Source: Cristatella mucedo
Lineage: Eukaryota > Bryozoa > Phylactolaemata > Cristatellidae
Assembly (NCBI GenBank): GCA_009760855.2
Contig: WPIO01000134.1
Coordinates: 265,001 to 329,000 of the forward strand
DNA: 64,000 nucleotides
Direction of reading: 5' to 3'
The notes below the pieces were generated by a model that was not told where the DNA came from, searched no databases, and saw only the letters and a program-made list of their open reading frames with translations. Shown piece after piece: positions 1-11,740 of this stretch (positions within the stretch are counted from its first letter, which is position 1; each line of letters starts with the position of its first letter). A program made the translations under genes and the position numbers.

Positions 1-149
1 ATTCCAATTTTGTGTAAGGAATGGCAAGACGACTAGAAGCCGAGAAGAAGGTTTGTGTGAGAGCACACTGGAGGAGGGAGGAGGCTGGGTAGGTAGGTTG
101 GTGCAAGTGAATGAATCGACCTGTAAGCTAGAGAGAGGATCTTGAAGGC

Positions 150-310
150 CGGTGAGGCGTGATGGCACGCTAGCTAGGTAAAGCAGTTACTTTTCACGGT
201 CCCGTGGTAGTGGGTTCTAATCCTGCAGTGGGTGATAGTGTATCGCTGCTGCCAGCAGCAATAACAGCCGTAAAGGCTCTTCTGTCAAAAGAGGCTGTTA
301 AAATCAGCTA
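150..310 (+). mobile_element. SINE S1 copy
   Basis: tRNA-like head (gtgatggcacgctagctaggtaa, then gtgggttctaatcct as a decayed B box), followed by the S1 body gccgtaaaggctcttctgt and the end ggctgttaaaatcagcta. Confidence 0.75.
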
Positions 311-690
311 GTATTTTTTAATGCGACTCTATGCTTGATAGAAATCCAGAGAAGTTCACTAAAAGTGTCTTGATATTGTTGCCATGCCGTTGAAGACGAG
401 ACGAGCTGCTGAGTTTTGAACCAGTGACCAACGATTCTGGACTTAGGCTGGCATTTCTGAGTGAAGGGAATTGTAATAGTCTAGATGCAGTCTCAAACTA
501 GTTTGGCCATACTCTTCTCTATGGATGCCCTGATTTTGCCAATGTTTCCTGAGGTGAAAGTAAGCCGAATTCACAGTGGAGGCAGTGTGCTCATTCAATG
601 ATCAGACGTTTGATCATGACGAGACTGAATGATCATGCCGAGACTGGACGAAAGTTGCTTTGGTTCTGATTGTCTAGCATTGTAAAATAA
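311..690. other. No feature recognised
   Basis: No coding frame, repeat or RNA gene was recognised; presumably intronic if the kinase gene extends left. Confidence 0.5.
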
Positions 691-694
691 AGTA

Positions 695-850
695 AAGGTT
701 AGCATATTTAACAGCCCTGTTTGTTTAGCAACAGAAGAGCCTTCACAGCAATTGTTTACTGCTTGCAGTGGGCAATTAAGTATTGTCGGCTGCAGAGCTT
801 GAACCCACGACGTCTGTCGTGAAGTCGAGTGCCTAACCTCCCCCCACCAA
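695..850 (-). mobile_element. SINE S1 copy
   Basis: On plus it reads taacagccctgtttg, then cagaagagcc, then ttgaacccacgacgtctgtcgtgaag. This is the reverse complement of the S1 body and B box. Diverged. Confidence 0.7.
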
Positions 851-942
851 AACCCAGCCAGGTTTTTTGATGGAGCGCGAGCCTTAATGTGCCTCTGTGC
901 CGACTTCTCTAGTTTTTTAGAATTAGTTGTATCTGCTGCAGC

Positions 943-1212
943 AATAAATAATAATAATAATAATACTGCACTTGATAAAGCGCCCTCAGAGAACTCAATC
1001 TCTCTCTAGGCTCTTTACATTTGCTGCAAAGGGAAATGCAATTGAATGGCGAGTAATATCATGCTTGATAAACAAACAAAAAAGAATAACATGGTTAAGG
1101 GTGACATGCACAGGGTCAGCATGCAAATGTGGTTAGTGGCAGCATGCACAGTGTCAGCACGCATAAGCACGCGAAGGACGAATCACAGGGACCCACTAAA
1201 TGCTGTCCTAAA
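943..1212 (-). mobile_element. LINE A 3' UTR and tail
   Basis: On plus it starts (aat)n, then cacttgataaagcgccctca and the UTR blocks cagggtcagcatgcaaatgt and ggttagtggcagcatgcaca. Nearly identical to the copies at 31160 and 35215. Confidence 0.85.
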
Positions 1213-1215
1213 TTG

Positions 1216-3758
1216 CACCATGTTTGTGGTTTTCCCCAAGCACATAACCTATTGCTCGATTATTTGTCTCTTCTGCGGCATATGCACAGTATTTCCTTGT
1301 CATTTGCTCTCTCCCTCTTCCCTCCCCACTGCAGATCCTCTTAAAGAAAGAGAGAGGGGATACTTGCACACACCGTTGGCAGAGCCGAAAATCCTTTGTG
1401 CTCGTGTTGTCCTATCGATTTACCTTGGCTCCAATGTATTTCAGTGGAGCGTTTCACACTTACTGAATGCCAGTTCTCCTGTCGGCCCAGATTATCAGCA
1501 TATACAGCTGTGCCCTTGGCTGGCTCAAATTTTCTAAAAATTGGGAGCACACATTTAGCCGTGTTTAGCCAAGGAACTTGCTCGTTTTTGCCCTGGATTG
1601 CCTTCAAGCTTAGAAGCTTTTAGTTTATACGCTTTTGCATGTGCTCTCTGTGTGGAAAAGAGTGACTTTAATTCACCAGTCCGAAAACTCTTTGCAGGCC
1701 AGCCAACTTCCAGTCTCTGTAGCCCATTTCGTATGTTTTAGCTGTTTTATTTGTAGAGAGCCGATGTTTGCACTTGGCAGTTAAAAAAATACATTCATGG
1801 TGTAACCTAACCATTATAGTCGATGATCTCAGTTTAAGCTTTGTCTGTAATTCGAGAATCTTAGCAATACGTTTTTCGAAAGTAATCAGTTCTCTTTTTA
1901 ATATACCTATCCCGATTTTTTCAGCCTAGGGAGATCACAATCCTTCATTGCACCCATTGTTTAAGTAGTTTTAAGTTGTAATTGCATTGAAGTGTTATTG
2001 CCTGTGCATCTGCTCAGAAATCCCGAGCCTCTTTGCATGTATATGTGGTGGTGGTGGCCTGCCAAACGCCTTCACAAAAAATGTTCTTTCCTAAATGGCA
2101 GAAATAGGCCCAGCTTTGGCCATCTGTCTGCAGTTGGTAGCTGTTATGCTATCTTGAGATTCAGATGGAAAGGAAGTCACCTATACGCTACCTCTCTGTG
2201 CTTTCATGACCTCGGTCCCGAGGTCGTGGGTTCGATTCCTGCGGTGGGCGATCCTTTATCGCCACTGCAAGCGGTGGTGATAGCCGTAAAGGCTCTTCTG
2301 TCGCTATACAAAAAGAGGTTGTTTAATCAGCTAGGATTTTGGTTTCTCTCTGCCACACGTCAGTACACAGACAAAAGTGCTTTCACGTTCAGTACTGCCA
2401 CATCATTGTAGTGAGGTATCGTGCCATTGGGTAGAATCCATTAGCTCTCTATATGAACGTGTTTTCTGATCTAATTTTCTTGTCCTACACCTGTAAGTTG
2501 ATATAACTACATTTTTTGGGTAGGATTTCTGCAGCAGTCAACTTGTTGTACTGCATCTACAAAAGCCTCTGCTGAAGAAGCCTCAGTCATTAAAATTTCC
2601 AGTTTTCTTGTTCTTACTTCAGTTTGTTTACTCTACCTGCATATCTGCATTTAATCCACAAAATCCAGTTGCTGTGTTACTGAAGTAATACATCGTTCTC
2701 CAAAAAATGGACTTTTTTTAAACCCGTCCTTGTATCGCTTAGCTCCAGAGTTGATAAGGCAAGTCAAACCGTGAATGGTATATTAGCGGCCTCTTTCGTT
2801 TTCTTTTTACGCCTTTGACTTTCTATGTGCACGTTTTCACTCGTTGGGTTGCTTGGCATTGTTAATTGACTTCCATTTAACGGCCAGCACCGTGGAAATT
2901 CTGAGTGACCATGACTTTGGCTGCAATTAATGGCTACAGTAAACCATGAGGTTAGTATGATCTCTATGTGGGAACTGGTTTGGCCCAGTGTTCAAAGAGC
3001 TCGGTTAATCGCACATTCGTGACATCGACCAGTTTTATTATTTTTTTACATGATTTCACAGAAACGCTGTAGCGAGTAAAAGTAGATGAGGTAGTAGTAA
3101 AATGGAAGTTTGAGATTTTTTTAAGTCTGACAGTAAAGCATGGAATGGCGCTTGTCACTTTCATGCTTTACATGTAAACAGGAGCTGGTAATGAAGGTAC
3201 CTAGTCTGATTCTTGCTCATTGAGTTTTCTATTTGAATTCCCCCCGGCAGACCATCGTATTCTGTACTTTTTACTTATCTGGTGCATTACTGACTCACTC
3301 GCGCTATTTATCGAATCTTATCGATAAATGCAGCAAGGTAGTTAAGAGATTTTGACGTGCTGGAAGAATAGAAGGATCTAAGTACCGGTGCAGCTGTGTG
3401 TCGTCCTCATAAGAATCGAAGCTTAGATTGGGATGGAGACTACATCATCTTTCAGTGTGCACATAACATTTCAGGCAAACCCTTGCAACATACTTTTGGA
3501 ATCATAGAAGTGGTACTTATGATTCGCATTAACAAATGTGAGTCTGCCATAAAGTCGATCCTCTGATGATTTAGATATTATCTCGATAGACTCTATCCTT
3601 GGTATCTGCTAATGCTGTCGTTAGTTTTTACAGCAAGTCCGTCTGCAGACAAACTTCAGGCTTTGTATTTTCAAACTTAGAAAAGCTTACCCTAAGTTTA
3701 GTTAAGTACCGCCAATTTAATCTTAAAGTGATCTCACGGAAAATTCAGCGTCAATTAA
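1216..3758. other. No gene recognised apart from the SINE at 2195
   Basis: AT-rich sequence with frequent stops in all frames. Searches for kinase motifs (HRD, DFG, Gly-loop) of the downstream gene found none. Confidence 0.5.
2195..2335 (+). mobile_element. SINE S1 copy
   Basis: Contains a near-perfect pol III B box in gtgggttcgattcctgcggt, a palindromic gacctcggtcccgaggtc stem, and the body through gttgtttaatcagctagg. The A-box end is missing. Confidence 0.8.
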
Positions 3759-4103
3759 AACCAAAATTGCTATAATAGAAGGCATAGTATTTCTTGTATT
3801 GTAAGGAGTGTAATCCATCATGTTCTTCGTGGTGGATGCACTGTCTTAAAATCAAAGACCTGGCTGACTACGACGTATGAGGCATATGAAGAGCTGAGTA
3901 AGCATCGTGTCAAGAACACAGGTACCTTTCTGGTATTTAATTGCATCCCGTCTGCCTCCCAAGTCGATAAATACCTTGTACTCATTGAAGACAAAAGAAA
4001 TGCCAATGATAGGCCTGTTGCTGCAGCCATCAGACGTACACCGATGAAGCATTTGTTATTTGCATGTGCCAAGTTGACTTGTTATCTGTCGGCGAAATTT
4101 TAA
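3759..4103 (+). other. Unidentified 114-codon open frame, protein-like
   Basis: This is an uninterrupted plus-strand frame between TAA at 3756 and TAA at 4101, without an early ATG. It reads like coding sequence, for example KTWLTTTYEAYEELSKHRVK, then VDKYLVLIEDKRNAND, then RPVAAAIRRTPMKHLLFACA. It lies immediately before a LINE B 3' fragment and upstream of the kinase exon. It could be an exon, part of a decayed mobile element, or chance. I do not recognise the family. Confidence 0.35.
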
Positions 4104-4104
4104 A

Positions 4105-4425
4105 ACCTTTGAGTCAGGTGTCAGTTTTTACTCCTAGTTACTATTGTTGTTGTTTTTACCTATCCCAGTGATTGCCTATATCCTCGTAGTGACCGTCCTC
4201 GACCCAGCGGTCCTGAGCTGCTACTTCCATGCTACTCACTACCTCTATTGCCTTTCTGACTCAGTCATGCTTGCCCCTTTTTTCTCGTTGTGTGTGGTGA
4301 AATCGGTTGGCTACCGTTTGCTTACCGAAATATGCTTAGGTTTTGAATGCGCTATAGAAAACTCTCCTGCCTAACACCCACATAGTCAGTGTGGTTTTGT
4401 GGGGTTACAGAAGGAGATACAACTA
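4105..4425 (+). mobile_element. LINE B 3' end
   Basis: gctacttccatgctactcac, aatcggttggctaccgtttg, gaatgcgctatagaaaactc and ggttacagaaggagatacaa are collinear with the other LINE B 3' ends. Confidence 0.75.
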
Positions 4426-4429
4426 ATAC

Positions 4430-4858
4430 GGCATCGTTTGTGCATAAAGCTAGCTCACTTTTTGGCTTAGTGGCCATAGCGGGCTGTTCAACATGGTCTC
4501 TAGCGTCCCGTCCGTTTATGTTTACTTTGTATAGACACGTTTTGGAGCTATTTTTTTAGCTTAATGTTAAGGATTTGTAGTGCAGTATTTAGGGACTGCT
4601 TGTTTTGGGGTTTACGGTTTAGTGTTAAGTGGTTAAATTGTGTATCTGTTTTGGGCTTGGGGTTTTGGGTTTGGGGTTATGCTTTTAGGGTTAAGGATTT
4701 AGTGCTTCGGTTTTATGGAGAAACTATAAGCTGAAAATATCTCATATCGTTATATTTATTGTTAATGTAAACAGACGTTGGCGACCATGTTGAATAACCT
4801 GCTAGATGCAGCGCCCTTAGCAGAAAGTGAGCTGGCTGAAGGCATAAACGATGCTGTG
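4430..4858. mobile_element. Fold-back/MITE-like element with about 90-bp terminal inverted repeats
   Basis: The left arm (about 4430-4525) and right arm (about 4766-4858) are imperfect reverse complements. Shared blocks are GCATCGTTTRTGC, AGCTCACTTT, TTCAACATGGTC and GTTTAC. The 240-base core is T/G-rich with degenerate GGGTTT/TTAGGG-like words and no open frame. This fits a non-autonomous DNA element. The superfamily is unassigned because target-site duplications are unclear. Confidence 0.7.
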
Positions 4859-4992
4859 TGAGTTATTGGACCCTGCTCCTGCAGGCTGCTGAGTCAAATC
4901 AGCTGGAGACATGTGCATCTAGTGTGATGCATGTCCATCTGCTGCAGTGGCATGCGAGTTCTCGTTCATCGCTAGTTTTCTCTTATGTTTAG

Positions 4993-6008
4993 GCACCCCG
5001 TGCTGGATGGCCCCTGAAGTTATGGAGCAAGATACTGGCTACGACTACAAGGCAGACATATGGTCTTTCGGTATTACTGCAATTGAGCTGGCCACAGGTG
5101 CTGCGCCTTACCATCGGTATCCACCGATGAAGGTGCTAATGCTGACGCTGCAAAACGAACCACCAACACTGGAAACAGGACTTGAGGGTGGTGGAGGTGG
5201 TAGCTTGGCCAGCGATGATGGTGGTTCGGGGAGTAGCCAGTACAAGGACTACGGCAGGACTTTCCGCAAAATGATAGCTGCCTGTCTGCGCAAGGACCCC
5301 CAGGAGCGACCCACTGCAAAGGAGCTTCTTAAGAACGACTTTTTTACCCGAAAGGCTAAAGACAAAATGCATCTGCTGAAAACGCTGCTCTCTGAAGGTG
5401 GCTTCGCAAGCCGTCAGAAGCAGAAGGTGAAGCGAGTGCCCGGCTCAAGCGGCCGACTGCACAAAACTGAGGATGGCAACTGGGAGTGGTCCGACGACGA
5501 AATGGATGCTGCTTCAGAAGCGGCTGCTGAAGCTCAGAGCGACCGAAAGCCTCGCGTCGGTTTAGACGGCGGTGAGCCACCGTCAAAGGCTGCTGTACAG
5601 AGGCGAAACTCGGGAGTAACAATGCCCGTGACCCCTGCTAGCATGCCAAGCCCGAACGAGGGCAATGCAAACGATGCTTCATCGACAGCTGCCATGCCAG
5701 CAGCTGCGCCGCCAAGTCCTGCACCAATAAGCCTGGTGCTGCGACTGCGCAACGAAAGGCGGGAGCTGCATGATATCAAGTTTGAATTTACCATTGGTCA
5801 GGATACGTCTGATACTGTGGCCCGGGAATTGGTTGAAGCAGGTTTGGTCGATGGCAAGGACATGATCGTGATGGCTGCCAACTTACAGAAATTTATCGAT
5901 AATCAGGAGCTGAAAGGTTTAGTTTTTGCACTCAAATCTGGTTTGGGCCCGAATGAGGTTCCTGACGACAAGTCACTGCTTGGCTTTGCTCACCTGTCGT
6001 TAAGCTAG
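4993..6008 (+). CDS. 3' terminal coding exon of OXSR1/STK39 (Fray) Ste20-family kinase, partial
   Basis: This exon encodes the C-terminal 337 residues of a WNK-activated kinase of the SPAK/OSR1/Fray family, which phosphorylates SLC12 cation-chloride cotransporters. The frame opens at a TTTAG acceptor (AG at 4991-4992) with GC completing a Gly codon, then TPCWMAPEV (subdomain VIII, APE motif), DIWSFGITAIELATGAAPY (subdomain IX) and ERPTAKELL (subdomain XI). Next come the family regulatory region (VPGSSGRLHKTEDG, then WEWSDDE), an Ala/Pro/Ser-rich linker, and the CCT/PF2 domain that binds RFx[V/I] peptides (ISLVLRLRNERRELHDIKF to the end, LLGFAHLSLS). The stop is TAG at 6006-6008. A Gly/Ser-rich insertion (LEGGGGGSLASDDGGSGSS) replaces a shorter stretch before YGRTFRKM. 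The ATP-binding lobe, HRD and DFG motifs are not in the window, so about 190 N-terminal residues are missing. OXSR1 and STK39 cannot be separated from this exon, so no symbol is given. Confidence 0.93.
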
Positions 6009-6850
6009 GCTAATTCTCTGACCTGCCATGGCTCATGTTGTCGTCCGTGAATTGGAAGGCCATTGTCGGCCCTGCAAATCGATTCATTCCCAGTGAATGA
6101 CTTGGACACGATGTAAGACGATGAGATTTGGCAACATGAACGAAGCTAGACCCCATAGTTTTGGTGTGTGCCTCGCGTTATTTGTCCCACTCCGTTTATT
6201 CGCTTATGCTGGCCTTCGCATAGAAATGTAGGGAGTAATTCCAGGGTTGCATCTTTTTCATATTCTTTTTGCTAATCCAGACCTGTTCAAGAGGTGCTCA
6301 AATTGAACAGATGTAGCTTATCCCTGTTGATGATAAAGCTCTGTCAAGCAAGCTGACGGAGTTCATTTTCGTGCTGTGGAGTGTCACTGGATGAACAAGT
6401 CCACTCGTAGGGAAGCCTGGCGGTTCTATGAGGCTGGATTGGCATGGACATTTTCGTAAGCGAACTTTTTAGTTCTGTTTTCGCCTGCACACTATTTGGC
6501 TGACCTAAATAGGCCAGAGTGTTGAACTTCCCAAGTCGTTTATTATGGCCACGACATGATCCTTGTAGATTTGATGGGCATTTGCTGTGATTGTTCGACT
6601 TGGAATGTTGTCATCGCCAAGGCAAGTCATGCCTACCGTTTAACGACCAATGTGCAGCTGAGGTGTAATATGCTACATGATTTAAGGACGATGGATCAAC
6701 GACACAACTGTGCATGACAGCTAATTACTGGAAGAGCTAACGGTTCGCTTTTGCTGACACGATTTCGGAACCACAATTTTGTCAGCCGGTTGTTTAATGT
6801 TTTGACTTGTTTGCTCTTTGTCAAAATAAAAAGATTGAGGACCCGTCGTG
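6009..6850 (+). other. 3' UTR of the Fray-type kinase with polyadenylation signal
   Basis: The sequence following the kinase stop codon has no coding potential. A canonical AATAAA lies at 6825-6830, about 820 bases after the stop, followed by a GT-rich stretch (tgcctgtgcgtgtac) that fits a downstream cleavage element. The UTR end near 6850 is inferred from these signals only. Confidence 0.6.
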
Positions 6851-7429
6851 CCTGTGCGTGTACTTTATCTCTTGGCTCTCAGGTGCATGTGTTTTTGTTT
6901 GGCTAATGGTTTTCAAATTGCAAGAAAAAGGGGGAAGAGCCTAATCCAACATTGCCATTAGGATATTGGACTGAGAGTACTCCGTATGGTTTGGCCAAAT
7001 TAATTAAGGCCTGGAAACGCATCCCATTTTTTTTACATTTCGCATGCCCTAGAACAGTACAAAAGCAACTACGTTTATCTCAAAATGTCAGCCATTAGTT
7101 ACGGTATTGCTTGCTCAGTATTGTGCGGCATTTAATGGCTGATGAGATTTATTAAGTAAGACTTAAGATCTGTCGATGCAAAGGGACGAGATTTGGGGGC
7201 GATAGAATTGTCTTCCTTTATGTAATGTGAGCTGGTAAGGCAAAATTAAATGTGTTGAGGGTCTAGTTGCCTTGCAGATTTTAGTTCCAGCATGTAGGCC
7301 AATTTACTTAAGTGAAAAGATTACAAAACCGAACTGTTATTCATATGATACCCTAAGCATACTTCGGAACTAAGAGACTTCCCTCGGTGCTGTAGTGTAT
7401 CTGTCAACTCGTGCTTGTAATTTAGGTGT

Positions 7430-8175
7430 ACTCTTGGATTACAGCTTTAAAGGTGTAAACGTTATATCTAGAAGACTGCTTCCACAGCTAGTCGGTACGA
7501 TTGATCCCTGTTCAAGACTACCGACCATGGTGGCAGGCTAAAGATCTCACCGGATTCCGGTTTCACTCCGGACCGGACTACTGAATTCAGTTTTAGCTGT
7601 GCTGCTGAAAAAGCCATTAGGCCTGTTTATCAGGTCACGGCCGCAAGGTTGGTCAATGAATCCAAGAGGTTAAGCCACGGGTCTCCTTTATTGAGAAAGC
7701 TGTGATAGCCTTCGCTTGGTCAACAGATACAGATCGACATCCTTACTGCGATGCACATGGGCGGTTATGGCTTGACTCGTCCATACCTCAGGCCTCGGGT
7801 CCTCTATGGAGGATAAATCGACTGTTCCGTTCCATCATTTTTTCGCGACCGTTCTCGGGCAGAAACTTTGGTCTGCGTATCCTAGACTGTTCACCTCGAT
7901 CCTTATTGGACCGAGTTTTCTCCTACTGCCGACAATCGCTCATCCTGTCCAGCCGTCCTTCGCTGCTTCTCCCATGCTGCTCACTTCCTTGGCAGCCCTC
8001 GCGACTCAGCTGTGCCTGCCTCTCAGCATTCTCTAGTTACGTGAGATGGAATCTGTTGGCCGCCGTATTCTCACGGAAAGCCGCCTAGGCTGCGATTTCG
8101 TTATGGAAAACTCCAGCGTAACACCCACACACATTTTGTGACTTTGTGAAGTTGCTGACAAGAGATACATAAATG
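7430..8175 (+). mobile_element. LINE B RT C-terminus and 3' end, degenerate
   Basis: AIRPVYQVTAARLVNESKRL followed by GSPLLRKL matches the [15 protein letters not shown]...SPLLKEL block of the LINE B RT. The end (gttatggaaaactccagcgt aacacccacaca) is the family 3' terminus. Confidence 0.7.
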
Positions 8176-9950
8176 CACATACAGCTGCCTTAGAAACTTC
8201 GGTGGCGTTTTGTAGGAATGACTGTGTTTATAGCCTTCCATCTGCCTGCAAGTATTATTGGTTGCATGCCCCAGCAAGTACGATAGGGTTTGATGCCTGA
8301 AAATAACATTTGCAGTCGTACTCCGTACTGACGACTAGCTGAAATATTTTATGCCGCCCACTATATTTGATTAGTTTCAAAATGTAACATACGCTTATGA
8401 TGACCGAGTGACCGGTTTCCAATGGGTCTGCTTCTGCTTTCTTTGGTTTTCTAGGACGATAGAGATGGCAGGCTTGGTTGAAAGGGCAAGAGAGTATATC
8501 ACCTTACAGCAGTAGTGCATCGCACTGGTCCTGTCAGCCTTCTTGAGCATCCTCTAGTCACATACGAAGGTATTTCACGTGAGCATACAACGGAAGTTTG
8601 CTGCCTTACCTTAAGTCGCCGTCATCACCAATTAACGCTGTTATTGAGCGATTTTTGCACAATTAGCAAGATACGATTGCACTGTGCAGTGCGACTACTC
8701 AAATTTTTTTTGTACATTTTGTTTGATAGGCTTTCTAATCCAACCGCGCTGTTATCGACGACGGAGGTCGTAATTCGGCTATTTAGCCTGCTCAATAAAG
8801 TTTAATGCCGCACTGCCTTTTGCTTTACCCTCAACCAATGCGTTTTGTGATTCTGTGTGTTTGCATGATGCTAGTTGCTGGGCACGCCGGCAACCGGCTA
8901 GTGCAGGCTGGCTGGTAGTGTCCTGCACTAACCCAGGGTCGAATAGCTGGTGGTTGTGACCTAGGGCCGGGCTAGTGCTCAGTTTTGGTCTGGCGGCTGC
9001 GGTGTAGACACAGGCCTGCTATGTCCTCCCTGTAGTTTGGTTCGCACATCAGAGAGCCAGCCGACGAACAACACCAACAATTAATTCTACTGCTCACAGA
9101 GCAGAGGGAGCACGACTTCACTCGCGCCCCTCTCTCCCACTCGAGTCTGCTCTCCTCAACCCGTGGCTGTGCATCCGCCGACCCTGACGGTGAATCCACC
9201 ATCTGTTCACCAGAGGGTTATCGGCCAGTGTCAACGCCTCATTAGAAGCGGACCGCAGCTGTGCACAGGCCCCTCTCAAGGATGCTCCCACAAGCTGTTT
9301 AGGAGAGGAGCGGTACCAGCACACATGCAATCGAACTACACTCCCGCCAACTCACGGGATGAGTTGTGGTTGGGAGGGAGAGAGGCAAGCAGGCAGAGGG
9401 GAGAATGGCTGCATTGGGGAGCTCTGTAGGCGCATGCGAAAATAAACGTCGTGAGCGAGCTTCGGTGTTTTGCCTGCTTCTGCACACATGCTGTTGGGAG
9501 AGCCTTAGTCTACAGCCTAGATGGAAGGGGACTCCTGAAAGTGAATACTCATACGCCAGTACGATTAAATTCGGTATCATCCCAGCTGTAAGCAGCGACA
9601 ACAGTCTGTAACGACGTATCGCAGGCTTTCAGCGTGTTCTTTCAAACCGCTATTATTGCCATCAAAGTGAGGGCAAGGAGCTGTACTCATTGCATGACAT
9701 TGTAGCGGGTGCTATCGCCTACAAATTTTTTCCTACTAGGTGGGCCTCGACTGTCAAAATATCCATTAACGGAATTGCCAATGAGCCAATGCCCTGGTCA
9801 AATTATCGACGAACTGCCAACACTTTGCAAGCTGCTCTATTCTGTGCATCGATTTGACATTTTTTTAGACTAATGGATATTTGAATTTCGTGATGGCTAT
9901 ACAGGTATACACTTTAGGTTAATAATTGTATTTAATGATTAAGAAAATAA
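8176..9950. other. No feature recognised; GC-richer at 8880-9600
   Basis: Several short overlapping frames on both strands at 9000-9620 show no family resemblance. Intergenic between the kinase 3' end and FADS6. Confidence 0.5.
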
Positions 9951-9954
9951 TCTT

Positions 9955-10075
9955 TAGCTGATTTAACAGCCTTATTTGTGTAGCAGCATATGAGCTTTAT
10001 CGGCTATCATCAGATTCAAACCCACGATCTCGGTCGTGAAGAGCTAGCACCTTACCTCCTGGGCTATCGTGACCA
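9955..10075 (-). mobile_element. SINE S1 copy, shortened
   Basis: On plus it starts agctgatttaacagcc and ends aaacccacgatctcggtcgtgaa...cttacctcctgggctatcgtgac. The central body is deleted. Confidence 0.7.
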
Positions 10076-10613
10076 GACTTCCTCGCGAAGTAAAAAGACG
10101 CCAAAAAAGTCTGCCTTCAACATGTCCGGCTCTCCAGCATGTAGAACGGTTCGGTGATCGGATCCTTATGTTAGCCTCCGGGCTCGAGATAGCACTGCCA
10201 GTTGGTGCTGTTCGGCTGGCAGGCTGAGGTCGCGTCGTATTTGCGAATCCCACTAACCTTCACTGTTCAGTCATCATTGACTTCAGATCTCACTCTCATA
10301 CAGCATAATGGAGAACAAAAGTGCCGTTCTAGTGCGTTTCTGCATCATGCTTCAAGCAGTTCGTCAAAATTATCTGGCAAGGCGAAACTGTGCAAAGCTA
10401 TTAGGAAACCTAGCCGATTTAGCAATAAGGGACGAGGGCACAAGCAAAGAAGAAATGCCTTCTTTTTTCAAACGACGGGGCAGGGTCGCTACTGCACGTA
10501 CAGTAGTTTTATCCCATGCATATAATCGTATCAACAAACTGTAGCCACACTAACAATATAAGCTACACATACACCACATGTCTTCAACCAGCTGCAATTC
10601 TAACAGCCGAGGG

Positions 10614-10619
10614 TTTATT
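10614..10619 (-). terminator. Polyadenylation signal for FADS6-like gene
   Basis: AATAAA on the minus strand (tttatt on plus), about 220 bases beyond the FADS6-like stop. It is the first canonical hexamer downstream in reading direction. The assignment is by position only. Confidence 0.5.
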
Positions 10620-10837
10620 TGCAGCCGAATTCAAGTGAAGGTACTAATTAAACGAAAAATCGGCACAATGCAGAATGCAGGGAACATTCGAGAGTCATTG
10701 AGAGGTCCCTAAGATTGCCTAACCTTGCAGGGCTCATCAGCACGTGATGGTCAATGTTCACAAAACCGGACGGAATATGCCCCCGGCTCAAATGGTTGGG
10801 CAGAAGTGACATTGAATCGATCAAGAAGCATCGAAAA

Positions 10838-11740
10838 TCACGGGAGGCCTACAAAGTGGGTGATTGGAGGAGCTTGCACCATCAGCTTCTCATAGCGATG
10901 CAAGAAGTGAAGCAGGCGCTCCCCATAGCTCGTCTCATGATACGGCAAGCCGTGCTCCGTCAAGTACGACCGCACTATAGGTTTGATCTTAAGACACATG
11001 CTGTCTGATAGACTCGGAAACAAGTGGTGTTCAACGTGACAGCTGATGAGGCTGTGACCCATGGCCCAATTCAGCAGGGTGTTGCCGTGCAAGTTGAGTA
11101 CACCGGTCGACATCTGATAGATGGTGCGAGGCATATTCTTCAGGGAATACATAGGCAGACCGATGTGCTGGAATATGTTCACGTGGATGTACGGTACGCC
11201 AAACGCTGCCCTGCTGGCGAACACGACGGGCACTGCAGCCGGCAGGTACACCCCTCCGACCGAGTGGTACAGCACAGCGAACGCCGCCAGGCCGGCCCCT
11301 GCAGAAGCGAGAAAGCACGCCAAAGCCGCCAGAGGCCACGGCCGGCGGCCACTCGGACTCGTAGCGCCGTTGCCAGCCATCAGCTGAGCGACGGCCACGA
11401 TGGGCGTCACCGAGGGCAGCAGCAGCGGCGCCACGAACATGTACACGTAGCGCGGCAGCGCGGGCATCTTCCAGCTGCTCGAGTCGCCGAGTCCGATCAC
11501 GTTGGTGTACGGGTGGTGCTCGCGAATGTGCGTCTGCCGCGCGACGTCCACGGAGAACGCTCCGACGACCTCCACGAACAGCCAAGTCCAAAAGCGGTTG
11601 GCGGCGCGTGACACGCACAGGGCGCCGTGCGACGCGAGGTGGCCCGCTCGGTTGGCCACCACCGAGTGGCAAATGCTGATCGTGAGGAAAGCGGCCAGCC
11701 AAGAGGCGCTCGTGTTGAAAGCGAGCAGACGAACGCCGAC
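10838..11740 (-). CDS. FADS6: FADS6-like exon 2 (terminal)
   Basis: Three hundred codons plus TGA (10840-10838), carrying all three His boxes and most membrane segments. The acceptor is ccgttccag|GTC. The exon is GC-rich compared with the intron. A longer open frame continues upstream of the acceptor, but it lacks family similarity there. Confidence 0.93.
   Translation of the reverse strand, partial: VGVRLLAFNTSASWLAAFLTISICHSVVANRAGHLASHGALCVSRAANRFWTWLFVEVVGAFSVDVARQTHIREHHPYTNVIGLGDSSSWKMPALPRYVYMFVAPLLLPSVTPIVAVAQLMAGNGATSPSGRRPWPLAALACFLASAGAGLAAFAVLYHSVGGVYLPAAVPVVFASRAAFGVPYIHVNIFQHIGLPMYSLKNMPRTIYQMSTGVLNLHGNTLLNWAMGHSLISCHVEHHLFPSLSDSMCLKIKPIVRSYLTEHGLPYHETSYGERLLHFLHRYEKLMVQAPPITHFVGLP

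Noticed and set aside
1-4990. Upstream exons of the Fray-type kinase
   Set aside because: No Gly-rich loop, VAIK, HRD or DFG coding segments were found on the plus strand; they probably lie outside the window.
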